Below are positions 1 to 6,858 of a stretch of 25,228 bases of DNA, one piece after another. Under the pieces are notes generated by a model, which worked only from the letters and a program-made list of their open reading frames with translations, was not told the origin of the DNA and did no database searches. A program made the translations under genes and the position numbers. The stretch is from positions 1 through 25,228 of IMG/VR virus record IMGVR_UViG_3300029787_005119; one strand, 5' to 3'. Position 1 is the first letter of the stretch; every line of letters begins with the position of its first letter. The stretch is from a virus.

Positions 1-2
1 TA

Positions 3-1088
3 GACGACATCCTGTCGGTAATTGATAAGAAGAATCCTTACGCTTCATTTCTTAATGAAAGCGCACTTAGTAACGTTGATGGATATATTGATACTGGTTC
101 TATGGTATTGAATGGTATTATTTCCGGATCTCTTTTTGGAGGTGTACCAAAAAGTAGAATGACAATGTTTGCGGGCCCTAGTATGACCGGTAAATCATTT
201 ATTATTCAGAAGATTTTAGCTAATGCTCAAAAAGAAGGTATTATACCTGTTATCTTTGATAGTGAAAATGCTATTGATAGTCAAGGAGCAGAAAATCTTG
301 GGTTAGATACATCTAAAGTAAAGTATGTACCGACTTTTAGTATTGAAGAATGTCGTAATACTATCTATGACTTTTTAACTAAAGTAAAAGAAAAAGGACA
401 AGAAGGTAAATTTATTATAGCAATTGATTCTCTTGGTAATATGGAAAGTCAATTGCAAATAAATCGTCAAGAAAAGGGTAATGTGAGTGCTGATATGGGT
501 AGTAGAGCTAAAGCTATGAAATCTTTACTCCGTACTTGTACTCAATTAGCCGGATTAACTAAAACTACTATTTTAGCTACTAATCATATCTTTGAAGATC
601 CTGCCGCAATGTTTCCATCTCTAGTAAAAGATATGCCTGGCGGTAAAGCAGCTGTATATTTACCTTCTGTTACTGTTCAGTTAGCTCGTAAGCCTGTTAA
701 AGAAGATAATAATACTGATGGTAAGTTAGCTGTAGCGCAGAAAAAGTACTCCGGAGTGATATTAAGAGCGTTAACTGTTAAAAATCGCTTCGTAAAGCAA
801 TATCTTGAAGGTGAAATGTATCTATCGTTTGATAGAGGTCTAAATAAAGTTTATGGTCTATTAGATTTAGCCGTAGGATTAGGAGCTGTAGTGCAAACTG
901 GTGCTACATATCAACTTCCAGACGGTAAAAAACTTGGCTATTATTCTAAATGGAAAGATAATGACGATTTATGGGATAATACTATTATACCTGTTATCGA
1001 GGATAAGATTAAAACTGAATGGAAGTACGGTAATAATACGGAGGAAGAAGAGATACCCGACGAAGTAAATGAACTCGACTTTGAATAA
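3..1088 (+). CDS. uvsX: UvsX-like RecA-family recombinase, 5' end outside the window
   Basis: This is a T4 UvsX-type strand-exchange recombinase, which forms filaments on single-stranded DNA for recombination-dependent replication. The frame is open from base 3, so the gene begins upstream; 361 codons are present against about 390 in T4 UvsX, so only a short N-terminal part is missing. The Walker A loop GPSMTGKS lies at about 174-197, a DSEN motif follows (T4 has DSEF), and the Walker B strand FIIAIDSLGN is at about 411-440. The order matches UvsX, including the later NHIFE segment (T4: NHTYE). The C-terminus is strongly acidic, as in T4 UvsX. The ATG at 102 is internal, because the upstream codons continue the family's N-terminal part. 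The next gene overlaps the last 20 bases. Family assignment is firm; the true start cannot be seen. Confidence 0.93.
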   Translation, partial: DDILSVIDKKNPYASFLNESALSNVDGYIDTGSMVLNGIISGSLFGGVPKSRMTMFAGPSMTGKSFIIQKILANAQKEGIIPVIFDSENAIDSQGAENLGLDTSKVKYVPTFSIEECRNTIYDFLTKVKEKGQEGKFIIAIDSLGNMESQLQINRQEKGNVSADMGSRAKAMKSLLRTCTQLAGLTKTTILATNHIFEDPAAMFPSLVKDMPGGKAAVYLPSVTVQLARKPVKEDNNTDGKLAVAQKKYSGVILRALTVKNRFVKQYLEGEMYLSFDRGLNKVYGLLDLAVGLGAVVQTGATYQLPDGKKLGYYSKWKDNDDLWDNTIIPVIEDKIKTEWKYGNNTEEEEIPDEVNELDFE

Positions 1089-1296
1089 AAATTTAGTAGC
1101 AAAAAAAGTTATAATATGGCGAGTTTTTTCTATCGTAGTATGTACGTTAACTGCAAGAATATGGTTCGGCGACTGGCATACAACATTATACGGTATATTT
1201 TTAACATTTTTCCTTACAATACTGCATTATTGGTTTGAAATAGTATGGGAGCTTATAGTTAATGGAAAAAGAAAGCAGAGAAAAAAACGAAGTTAA
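1069..1296 (+). CDS. DUF2061-family small membrane protein
   Basis: This 75-residue protein resembles the DUF2061 family of small two-helix membrane proteins. Residues about 13-35 and 40-62 are hydrophobic and could span the membrane, with a basic tail (KRKQRKKRS) afterwards. The KxxxWRxxS start of helix 1 and the HYWFEIVWE end of helix 2 are the family-like features. The role of DUF2061 is not established. The gene starts inside the last 20 bases of uvsX and its end overlaps the next gene by 35 bases, so it is probably translated from the uvsX message by coupling. No good ribosome binding site is visible. The family call is from pattern memory only; the membrane character is clear. Confidence 0.72.
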   Translation: MNSTLNKNLVAKKVIIWRVFSIVVCTLTARIWFGDWHTTLYGIFLTFFLTILHYWFEIVWELIVNGKRKQRKKRS

Positions 1297-1939
1297 TCTT
1301 AATAATTTTTACCTTAATGAACATGCTCTTAGAGACTGCCTAAAATATAAATTTACCTTTCTTAATATAACAGAGGAGGAAATGTTCCGATGCTTTTATG
1401 ATTCTGATACATTCTTAGAAAAAATAAAAGAAACGGAACATGAATATAGTAATATTCAAATAAGATTAGGGCCTGAACTACATCACGGTACATTACCATA
1501 TAGGAAACAGGAGATAAGAGAAAAAGCAAATATTATTCGACCTGTAAGCTTACCAAGAAAGAAACATGTTTTTGGAGAAGGATTAATTAGAATAGTTTTC
1601 AATATTAATAATATAGATATAGGTTATATATCTTTTTGCATTTATAAAAAAACAGCTTTTTTAGGTAATATACAAACACTAATTAACCCCTCAGAAGCGA
1701 CAAATATAAGCCGGGAGTATCTTAAAAAGAAACCAGTTATTAATATTATGTTTTATACATTTAAAAACTTTTTATCTAACCATAACATAAAAGAAGTTTA
1801 CTGTGCATCAACAGATAATAAATTAGGCTGGCGCCACGACCGACTCGGTCAATATTGGCGTGGGACATGTTATGATAGGCTATTTAAAAGCTTAGGTGGT
1901 AAATTTACAGAAAATAAACGTTGGTTATTTGCCTTATAA
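1262..1939 (+). CDS. VirK/YbjX (DUF535)-like protein
   Basis: This 225-residue protein resembles the VirK/YbjX (DUF535) family, known mostly from enterobacterial and other proteobacterial genomes and linked there to envelope or virulence functions of unclear chemistry. Family-like features are in the second half: a short beta region followed by FLGNIQT, a helix with a string of basic residues, then VYCASTDNKLGW, and a final YDRLFKSLGG segment. It has no signal peptide or obvious membrane span. It overlaps the preceding membrane-protein gene by 35 bases, which suggests co-expression. A DUF535-like protein in a T4-type phage is unusual. The similarity is moderate and remote; an unrelated GNAT-like fold is the main alternative. 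Confidence 0.55.
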   Translation: MEKESREKNEVNLNNFYLNEHALRDCLKYKFTFLNITEEEMFRCFYDSDTFLEKIKETEHEYSNIQIRLGPELHHGTLPYRKQEIREKANIIRPVSLPRKKHVFGEGLIRIVFNINNIDIGYISFCIYKKTAFLGNIQTLINPSEATNISREYLKKKPVINIMFYTFKNFLSNHNIKEVYCASTDNKLGWRHDRLGQYWRGTCYDRLFKSLGGKFTENKRWLFAL

Positions 1940-1956
1940 TGGAACGTATATATAAT
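1929..1956 (+). promoter_or_regulatory. Promoter for the 1962 gene (TTGCCT-16-TATAAT)
   Basis: TTGCCT at 1929-1934 and a perfect TATAAT at 1951-1956 are separated by 16 bases. The start codon at 1962 lies 5 bases after the -10 box, so the transcript would start at or beside the ATG. GGAAC at 1941-1945 stands exactly 5 bases before the -10 box, a spacing repeated at 10412 and 22657. Confidence 0.6.
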
Positions 1957-1961
1957 ATGGT

Positions 1962-2129
1962 ATGAGTAAAAAATTAAAACCAGGCGCAGACATTCGAGCT
2001 GAGAATCCGTCTAAAAGAAAAATAATGGGACGTTCAAGTGGAAAATTAGTATTTAACGAAACAGTACAAAGGATGGTTACACCTAAAATAGATAAAGCTA
2101 TTGAGAATAATAAGGAAAAAAGAAAGTAA
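1962..2129 (+). CDS. Small basic hypothetical protein, 55 residues
   Basis: This short ORF encodes 55 residues, starts MSKKLKPGAD and ends KEKRK. It is rich in Lys and Arg with no hydrophobic span, so it is a small soluble, possibly nucleic-acid-binding protein; no family is recognised. Two things support it as real. A TATAAT promoter sits 5 bases upstream of its ATG. Its TAA stop overlaps the ATG of the QueC-like gene by one base (TAATG), a classic translational coupling arrangement. It may serve mainly as a leader cistron that delivers ribosomes to queC. Confidence 0.6.
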   Translation: MSKKLKPGADIRAENPSKRKIMGRSSGKLVFNETVQRMVTPKIDKAIENNKEKRK

Positions 2130-2884
2130 TGAGTAAAAAGAAAATTGTAGTAACTCTAAGTGGTGGTATGGATTCTGCTGTTTTGCTTCATAAAGCAGCT
2201 AAAGAAGCAGATGAAGTGTTTACTATTACTTTTGATTACGGTCAACGACATAGCCGTGAGTTAGATAATATATTAGATCAATTGTTTAATGCGAAAAAAC
2301 ACTTTGAAAATGTTAAATTTTATAATACGAGACTCGATACTAAATTTATTAAAGATATAGCTCCTACTTCCTCAATAACTAATGATGATATTGAAACTCC
2401 TAATGTAAATGATATGATGGGCGAGGCTCAGCCTAAATCATATGTACCTTTTCGAAACTTAATGTTTCTAAGTATGATATGTTCTCATGCCGAGGCTGTT
2501 AAGGCAGATGAAGTTTGGTATGGTGCAGCACAAGCTGATAGTTTAGCTGGATATTGGGATGGTTCAGAAGAGTTTGTCGAGCAAGTTAATAAGGTAACAG
2601 CCTTAAACCGTGAAAATAGAATTACTGTTAAAGCGCCTCTTATTGAACTTTCAAAAAAAGAGATAATTGAAGAAGGTATTGAGCTTGGTGTTGATTTTAG
2701 TTTAACTTATACTTGTTATTCCGGAAAATATCCTTGCGATGCAGAGTCAGCTAGTAGTGCTTTACGCTTAAGAGGCTTTTTAGACGCAGGTTATAAAGAT
2801 CCGCTACAGTATATACAGCAAGAGAAGCTAGAAAAGATATATCTAGATAATAACTGTAAAAATATTAATACCCGTGACGATTAA
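2129..2884 (+). CDS. queC: QueC-like 7-cyano-7-deazaguanine (preQ0) synthase with a degenerate zinc site
   Basis: QueC converts 7-carboxy-7-deazaguanine to preQ0 with ATP and ammonia. preQ0 feeds queuosine tRNA synthesis or, in several phages, 7-deazaguanine modification of genomic DNA. The PP-loop SGGMDS is at residues 11-16, followed by TFDYGQRH (34-41), YVPFRN (105-110) and a TYTCYSG segment, all typical. Length (251 aa) is slightly above the usual 220-235. The oddity is the zinc site: the family carries four Cys, the last three as CxxCxxC. Here C196 and C203 remain, but the next two positions are E206 and S209. The gene is coupled to the 55-residue ORF upstream, and its last 20 bases overlap the convergent 2865 gene. 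No FolE, QueD, QueE or DpdA partner is in the window. Confidence 0.88.
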   Translation: MSKKKIVVTLSGGMDSAVLLHKAAKEADEVFTITFDYGQRHSRELDNILDQLFNAKKHFENVKFYNTRLDTKFIKDIAPTSSITNDDIETPNVNDMMGEAQPKSYVPFRNLMFLSMICSHAEAVKADEVWYGAAQADSLAGYWDGSEEFVEQVNKVTALNRENRITVKAPLIELSKKEIIEEGIELGVDFSLTYTCYSGKYPCDAESASSALRLRGFLDAGYKDPLQYIQQEKLEKIYLDNNCKNINTRDD

Positions 2885-4169
2885 GTCTTTCTTGGCGGTA
2901 AAAATTTTGTAGTTCTGCTCTTCTCTGATCTTGCATTCTACGAGCAACTTCTTGAGGTGATAGAGCTGATTGTTCCTCTTCTTCTTTTCTTTCATCCCCT
3001 CTTTTTAGCTGAATATAAGAAGAAACATTAAATTGCTCATCTTCCTCTTCTTCATCATCTAAAGGTTCCATCTCACCCATTTGATCATCAGCAGGCGCTT
3101 CTTCTGGAGCATATTGATCGTTATCATCCTCTTCGTCATCATCGTCGTCTCCAAATACAGCTTCTGCACGAGCATTTTCATATTCAGAAACTTCGCCATC
3201 TTTATCTAAATCAGCTTTTTTAGGATCAATTTCATCTTCATACTCTACTGTTGTAACTTTTTTAACTTTAGATTTAGGAAATTTACCACCAATAATAGAT
3301 TCAATATCGTCATTATCTATATCATACTCAGGTGGCATATTTTCTTCTGGATGTTCATGGGTAAGAAAATCATCTAACTCTTCTTCTCCTTCTGCACCAC
3401 CCATATCAGCTAAACTTTTTTCTATAACTTCAAGCATTCCTTTTAGGTACTCTTCAGCAACATGATATTCTTCGTATTGATGCATATAATCTAAAAATTT
3501 CTTAAATTTAGCAACAGTATCAATCTTACCGCCTACGTTAGTAATATTAGCAATTATTTTTGGATCTATATCTTCAGTCTGTGCCATCTGGTTTAGTACC
3601 TTAGCTAAAGAAGCTTTTAAGAGTAATTTTTCATCTTGGATATCAGCATCTTCACCTTTATCAACAGGAGCTGCTTTTACTGCATCCATAGTAGTTTTTT
3701 TAATTTCTTGTGCAGTTAAACCACTATACTCTTTTTTCTTATAACCTTCATCTTTTTTAGGTCTTACACCCTTTCCAGTTCTAAGAATCATCGCAACACG
3801 TAAAAATTGTGATACTCTATCTTCATCAGTTCCAGGAACATTTTCTGTTGCATAAGCATCAAACTCTTCTCCAAACTTTTCAAACTTCTCTGGACTATCA
3901 ATGGCTATCTGACCAACTAATGCATTAACATCTTTAGCTGATGGCTTCTTTTTACCCATATCTGGTACTAACTCAGGATGTTTTTCTTTTAAAAAATTAT
4001 AAAAGAAAATACGAGCATCTCTATATGGTAGCCCGATATTAAGTTTTTTCATCTTATTCATTACCGGTTTAAGAGTTTTAGAAATACTTTCTTCTATAAC
4101 ATCCTCTGACAGGTATTGATGTGTATCTTCAGTGATAAATTGTCTACTATTCCATGAGTCTAAATTCAT
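2865..4169 (-). CDS. Acidic probable late structural or prohead protein with an EF-hand loop
   Basis: This 434-residue protein has no recognised family. The first 250 residues are mixed helical. The region 255-400 is extremely acidic, with runs of Asp and Glu around 340-350 and 370-380, and the last 40 residues are helical and basic. Residues 320-331 form a textbook EF-hand calcium loop: Asp at loop positions 1, 3 and 5, Gly at 6, Val at 8, Glu at 12. The N-terminus carries FITE (11-14) and YLSE (19-22), both matching the (I/L)XE cleavage rule of T4-type prohead proteases. It lies alone on the minus strand among early genes, behind a T4-late-like AATAAATA motif 5 bases from its ATG. A prohead core, scaffold or internal head protein is the best guess. 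Confidence 0.75.
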   Translation of the reverse strand: MNLDSWNSRQFITEDTHQYLSEDVIEESISKTLKPVMNKMKKLNIGLPYRDARIFFYNFLKEKHPELVPDMGKKKPSAKDVNALVGQIAIDSPEKFEKFGEEFDAYATENVPGTDEDRVSQFLRVAMILRTGKGVRPKKDEGYKKKEYSGLTAQEIKKTTMDAVKAAPVDKGEDADIQDEKLLLKASLAKVLNQMAQTEDIDPKIIANITNVGGKIDTVAKFKKFLDYMHQYEEYHVAEEYLKGMLEVIEKSLADMGGAEGEEELDDFLTHEHPEENMPPEYDIDNDDIESIIGGKFPKSKVKKVTTVEYEDEIDPKKADLDKDGEVSEYENARAEAVFGDDDDDEEDDNDQYAPEEAPADDQMGEMEPLDDEEEEDEQFNVSSYIQLKRGDERKEEEEQSALSPQEVARRMQDQRRAELQNFYRQERLNRHGY

Positions 4170-4174
4170 AATAA

Positions 4175-4182
4175 TATTTATT
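4175..4182 (-). promoter_or_regulatory. T4-late-like promoter (AATAAATA) for the 2865-4169 gene
   Basis: On the minus strand AATAAATA ends 5 bases before the ATG at 4169. One base differs from the T4 late consensus TATAAATA; the same octamer and spacing occur upstream of the 20146 gene. There is no -35 element, as expected of late promoters. It shares bases 4181-4182 with the -35 box of the divergent early-type promoter of the 4215 gene. Confidence 0.6.
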
Positions 4183-4208
4183 GATTATTAGCAAATTTCT
4201 ACTATAAT
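4181..4208 (+). promoter_or_regulatory. Promoter for the amidotransferase gene (TTGATT-16-TATAAT)
   Basis: TTGATT at 4181-4186 and a perfect TATAAT at 4203-4208 have a 16-base spacer. The ATG at 4215 begins 7 bases after the last T of the -10 box, which puts the expected transcription start on the A of the ATG. No ribosome binding site would fit in the mRNA. Confidence 0.72.
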
Positions 4209-4214
4209 ATAGGT

Positions 4215-4898
4215 ATGTGCGGTATATATTGTAGTAATGATCTTAGTACTTTTGAAATACTTGAAGAAGCAAATAGGGAAAGAGGAAACTTTGCTACTGG
4301 TGTAGCTTGGATGAATAAAATTAAAAATCAATATGAGATTATCAAATATAGCGATAATATTGATTGGAAGACTGAAGATGAAATACCTCATGATAAAGAA
4401 AAAAATTATATATATCTAGGCCATAATCAAGCCCCTACTAGTAGTCAGCGTGAATATGATCCAGATACGTCACATCCATTTATGTACGGTGATTGGATTG
4501 TAGCTCATAATGGGGTCTTAACTAACTATAAGCAATTAATAAAGGAATATTTATCTGAACATAGCAGCCCAGTTGATAGTAGTGTTATACCCGCTTTATT
4601 AGGAGAGAATGATTATATGACCGGTCCTCCGAATGATGAAGCTGATGAAGTAGCTAATGTAGCTAACGTTTTAGAATTATTAAAAGGTACTTTTGCTTTA
4701 TGGATATTTAATATACGCAGCTTTAATCTTTATATAGCAAGGCAAGGTAGCACTTTATTTTATAAGGGAACTAACGTATCATCTATTAAAGGGGTAGGAT
4801 ATAAAGAAGTATCTGAGGGTATTATTTACAAATATACTAATGATGGATTTAAGTCAGCTGAAGGCTTTGTCGTTGATTCCCCGTTTTTAACATTATGA
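4215..4898 (+). CDS. Stand-alone class II glutamine amidotransferase
   Basis: The protein begins MCGIYC; Cys2 becomes the N-terminal nucleophile after Met removal, as in the Ntn-type glutaminase domain of GlmS, PurF and AsnB. Supporting motifs are GHNQAP at 69-74 and the oxyanion-hole pair N99-G100 in HNGVLTN, as in GlmS. At 227 residues only the glutaminase domain is present; there is no sugar isomerase, phosphoribosyltransferase or synthetase domain. It should release ammonia from glutamine, either for a separate partner or for a trans-acting synthase. It leads a tightly packed run: the formyltransferase gene starts 4 bases before its end (ATGA overlap). A role in amino-sugar synthesis together with the downstream sugar genes is an inference. 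Confidence 0.88.
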   Translation: MCGIYCSNDLSTFEILEEANRERGNFATGVAWMNKIKNQYEIIKYSDNIDWKTEDEIPHDKEKNYIYLGHNQAPTSSQREYDPDTSHPFMYGDWIVAHNGVLTNYKQLIKEYLSEHSSPVDSSVIPALLGENDYMTGPPNDEADEVANVANVLELLKGTFALWIFNIRSFNLYIARQGSTLFYKGTNVSSIKGVGYKEVSEGIIYKYTNDGFKSAEGFVVDSPFLTL

Positions 4899-5437
4899 GA
4901 CATATAGCATTATTTTCACAAACTGGGTCTGAGATAGCGGCTTTAATGAAGAATGGATTTATTCCAGATCAGATTTTTTACGATCAGACTGATAAAGATA
5001 AAATTAATTCTAATATATGGAAGTGTGATAATACAGTCGATATAATTAAGGAAAAGGTAAAGGATGTAAAATTTCTTCGTAAATGTTTTGGAAATCCTAA
5101 AACTTGTTTTATAACCCTTCACGGATGGTTAAATATACTACCTAAAGAGATATGTAAGGAATATGAAGTTTATAATGGTCATCCTGGGTATATAATAGAT
5201 TACCCTGAACTTAAAGGTAAAGATCCACAGGCCAGAGCTTTTGAATGTAAAGAAAGATATAAATTTATAGGATGCGTTTTACATAAAGTAATTCCGGAAG
5301 TTGATGAAGGTGAAATAATCAAGAGTAAAAGAATGCCAAATGTATATGAAAGTAAGCAAGGTGTTATTGATGTATGTGCTAGAATATCTTTAAGTTTATG
5401 GATTGACTTTTTAACAACAAAGAAACTAAATGGATAA
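4895..5437 (+). CDS. Formyltransferase-fold protein (PurN/Fmt-like)
   Basis: This 180-residue protein has the catalytic core of the formyltransferase family, which transfers formyl from 10-formyl-tetrahydrofolate to an amine (GAR in PurN, Met-tRNA in Fmt, 4-amino sugars in VioF-type enzymes). The catalytic triad is visible: N94 and H96 in YNGHPG, and D137 in EVDEGE. The ITLHGWLNILP strand (73-83) precedes it, as LAGFMRIL does in PurN. It has no C-terminal tRNA-binding domain, so Fmt is unlikely. Its ATG overlaps the amidotransferase stop, so the two are translationally coupled. Next to sugar nucleotidyltransferase and glycosyltransferase genes, an amino-sugar N-formyltransferase is plausible. 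A PurN-like purine role, known in marine cyanophages, is the alternative. Confidence 0.8.
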   Translation: MRHIALFSQTGSEIAALMKNGFIPDQIFYDQTDKDKINSNIWKCDNTVDIIKEKVKDVKFLRKCFGNPKTCFITLHGWLNILPKEICKEYEVYNGHPGYIIDYPELKGKDPQARAFECKERYKFIGCVLHKVIPEVDEGEIIKSKRMPNVYESKQGVIDVCARISLSLWIDFLTTKKLNG

Positions 5438-5768
5438 ATTAAAACAAACAGGAAAACCAAGACAATTTGAAACTGGAGCTCAACGTGATAACGCTGAAGG
5501 TAAGTTACGTATGAGCTTAGTACCTCATAAAGCCTTAGATGCTGTAATGATAAGATATTTACAAGGTGCTGTTACGTATGGTGAAAATAACTGGCGTAAA
5601 GGTATGAAGCATTCAGTGCTATATGATAGTGCTATGAGGCATTTAATGCAAGACTTTCAAGGTGATGACAGCGAAGATCATTTAGGAGCAGCTCTTTGGA
5701 ATATAATGTGTATGATATGGAATAGAAACAATAAACCTGAAATGGATGATAGAAAAGAATATGAGTAA
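5430..5768 (+). CDS. dATP/dGTP diphosphohydrolase-like protein (DUF5664/MazZ type)
   Basis: This 112-residue helical protein fits the DUF5664 family (dATP/dGTP diphosphohydrolase N-terminal domain; MazG/MazZ-like), which cleaves dNTPs to dNMP and pyrophosphate. Landmarks are GKLRMSLVP (24-32), YGENNWRKG (50-58), the metal-site helix DSAMRHL (66-72) and DHLGAALWNI (83-92). It would act on the cytosolic nucleotide pool during infection. In phages with a 2-aminoadenine (Z) genome, MazZ works with PurZ; no PurZ or DatZ is in this window, so a general pool-adjusting role is as likely. The ATG overlaps the preceding formyltransferase by 8 bases, and its own stop overlaps the following ATG. A ribosome binding site is not obvious. 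Confidence 0.78.
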   Translation: MDKLKQTGKPRQFETGAQRDNAEGKLRMSLVPHKALDAVMIRYLQGAVTYGENNWRKGMKHSVLYDSAMRHLMQDFQGDDSEDHLGAALWNIMCMIWNRNNKPEMDDRKEYE

Positions 5769-6858
5769 AGTATATAGTGTTTTTGTTTCAGGTTGTTTTG
5801 ATATTATACATGCAGGGCATATTCAGTTTTTTAAAGAAGCTAAAAAATTTGGAAAACAATTAGTAGTATGTATTCCGTCTGATGAAGTTCTATATTTGTA
5901 TAAAAATAGACGCCCTAGTATTCCTATAGAACATAAAATTGAAATATTAACAAATCTTCCATTCGTCGATAAAGTTGTTATAGGTGGTAATACTGACGAC
6001 GTGGGTTTAAATTTTAAAGATGTTATAGAAAAAGAATTACCCGATACTTTAATTGTAACAGAAGATGATACTTTTAAATCTAAAAAACAAAGTCTATGCA
6101 AACGACTAGGAATAGAATATAAACCTCTGCCTAAGACTCCACCTAAATTCGAACCGGTATCTACATCATCTATTATTAATAATATTCTTACACCTAATGA
6201 TGCACCAATGAGAGTAGATTTCGCTGGTGGTTGGTTAGATGTACCGAAATATTCTATACCGGGAGGACTAATAGTTAACTGCGCAATATCTCCAAAAGTT
6301 TCATTAACTAACTGGTCATATGAAAGACAGTCTGGACTTGGGGGAAGCGGCGCCTGGGCTCTACTAAACGGCAAAGACGGTGTAGCAAGTGAATTAGATT
6401 TAGGTGTTGGGTGGCAAGATCCCGCAGTTATAAAAGAGACTGGATTATGTATATGGGAAAGTGGTAAATTACCGAAGTTGCATTTAAAGAGAAACGTAGA
6501 TATACTTACCGGTAAGATGGCTCTTTTATATACTGGTAAACAACATGATACCCCTGGTACAGTTAATTTTAAAAGGGACTTTAATGCTATTAAAGTTGCA
6601 GGAAAAATTGCAGCAATGGGGGTAGAAAAAAATGATTATACATTATTATGTGCTGCTATTGATCTATCCTATAAAGCACAACTAGATGAAGGTATGGAAA
6701 AATTACTTGACTATAAAGAATGCATTGCTAAAAAGTATTGTGGCGGGGGATATGGTGGATATGGTTTGTATATGTTTACTGATAAAAAAGAAAGAGATAA
6801 TTTTGTAGCTACAACACCAAATAGTTTAAAAATAGAACCTTACATTAATGAAATATAA
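5761..6858 (+). CDS. Nucleotidyltransferase-GHMP sugar kinase fusion
   Basis: The N-terminal 140 residues are a cytidylyltransferase-like domain: the HxGH signature is H17-A-G-H20 in CFDIIHAGH, and the closing segment has the TSS element of the ISTSS motif. From about residue 148 a GHMP kinase domain follows: RVDFAGGWLD (151-160), the ATP loop SGLGGSGA (191-198) and the Gly-rich CGGGYGGYG (327-335). The opening resembles heptose/galactose kinases of the HddA type. Such an enzyme could phosphorylate a sugar and then activate it as an NDP-sugar, like HldE, but with a GHMP rather than PfkB kinase and with the domains in the opposite order. The kinase half, about 215 residues, is short for the family. 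ATG 5761 is preferred (8-base overlap ATGAGTAA); an in-frame ATG at 5746 would add five residues. Confidence 0.82.
   Translation: MSKVYSVFVSGCFDIIHAGHIQFFKEAKKFGKQLVVCIPSDEVLYLYKNRRPSIPIEHKIEILTNLPFVDKVVIGGNTDDVGLNFKDVIEKELPDTLIVTEDDTFKSKKQSLCKRLGIEYKPLPKTPPKFEPVSTSSIINNILTPNDAPMRVDFAGGWLDVPKYSIPGGLIVNCAISPKVSLTNWSYERQSGLGGSGAWALLNGKDGVASELDLGVGWQDPAVIKETGLCIWESGKLPKLHLKRNVDILTGKMALLYTGKQHDTPGTVNFKRDFNAIKVAGKIAAMGVEKNDYTLLCAAIDLSYKAQLDEGMEKLLDYKECIAKKYCGGGYGGYGLYMFTDKKERDNFVATTPNSLKIEPYINEI

Noticed and set aside
4188-4391. Minus-strand ORF over the start of the amidotransferase gene
   Set aside because: It is a shadow of a strongly supported gene and covers the divergent promoter region; no start signal or family resemblance.
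5430-5768. Evidence for a 2-aminoadenine (Z) genome from the MazZ-like gene
   Set aside because: Neither PurZ nor DatZ is in the window, and the family also occurs in phages with ordinary DNA, so the gene alone is not enough.
5200-6374. Minus-strand ORFs at 5200-5460 and 5823-6374
   Set aside because: Both lie wholly opposite well-supported coding regions (formyltransferase and nucleotidyltransferase-kinase) and have no start signals or recognisable motifs.
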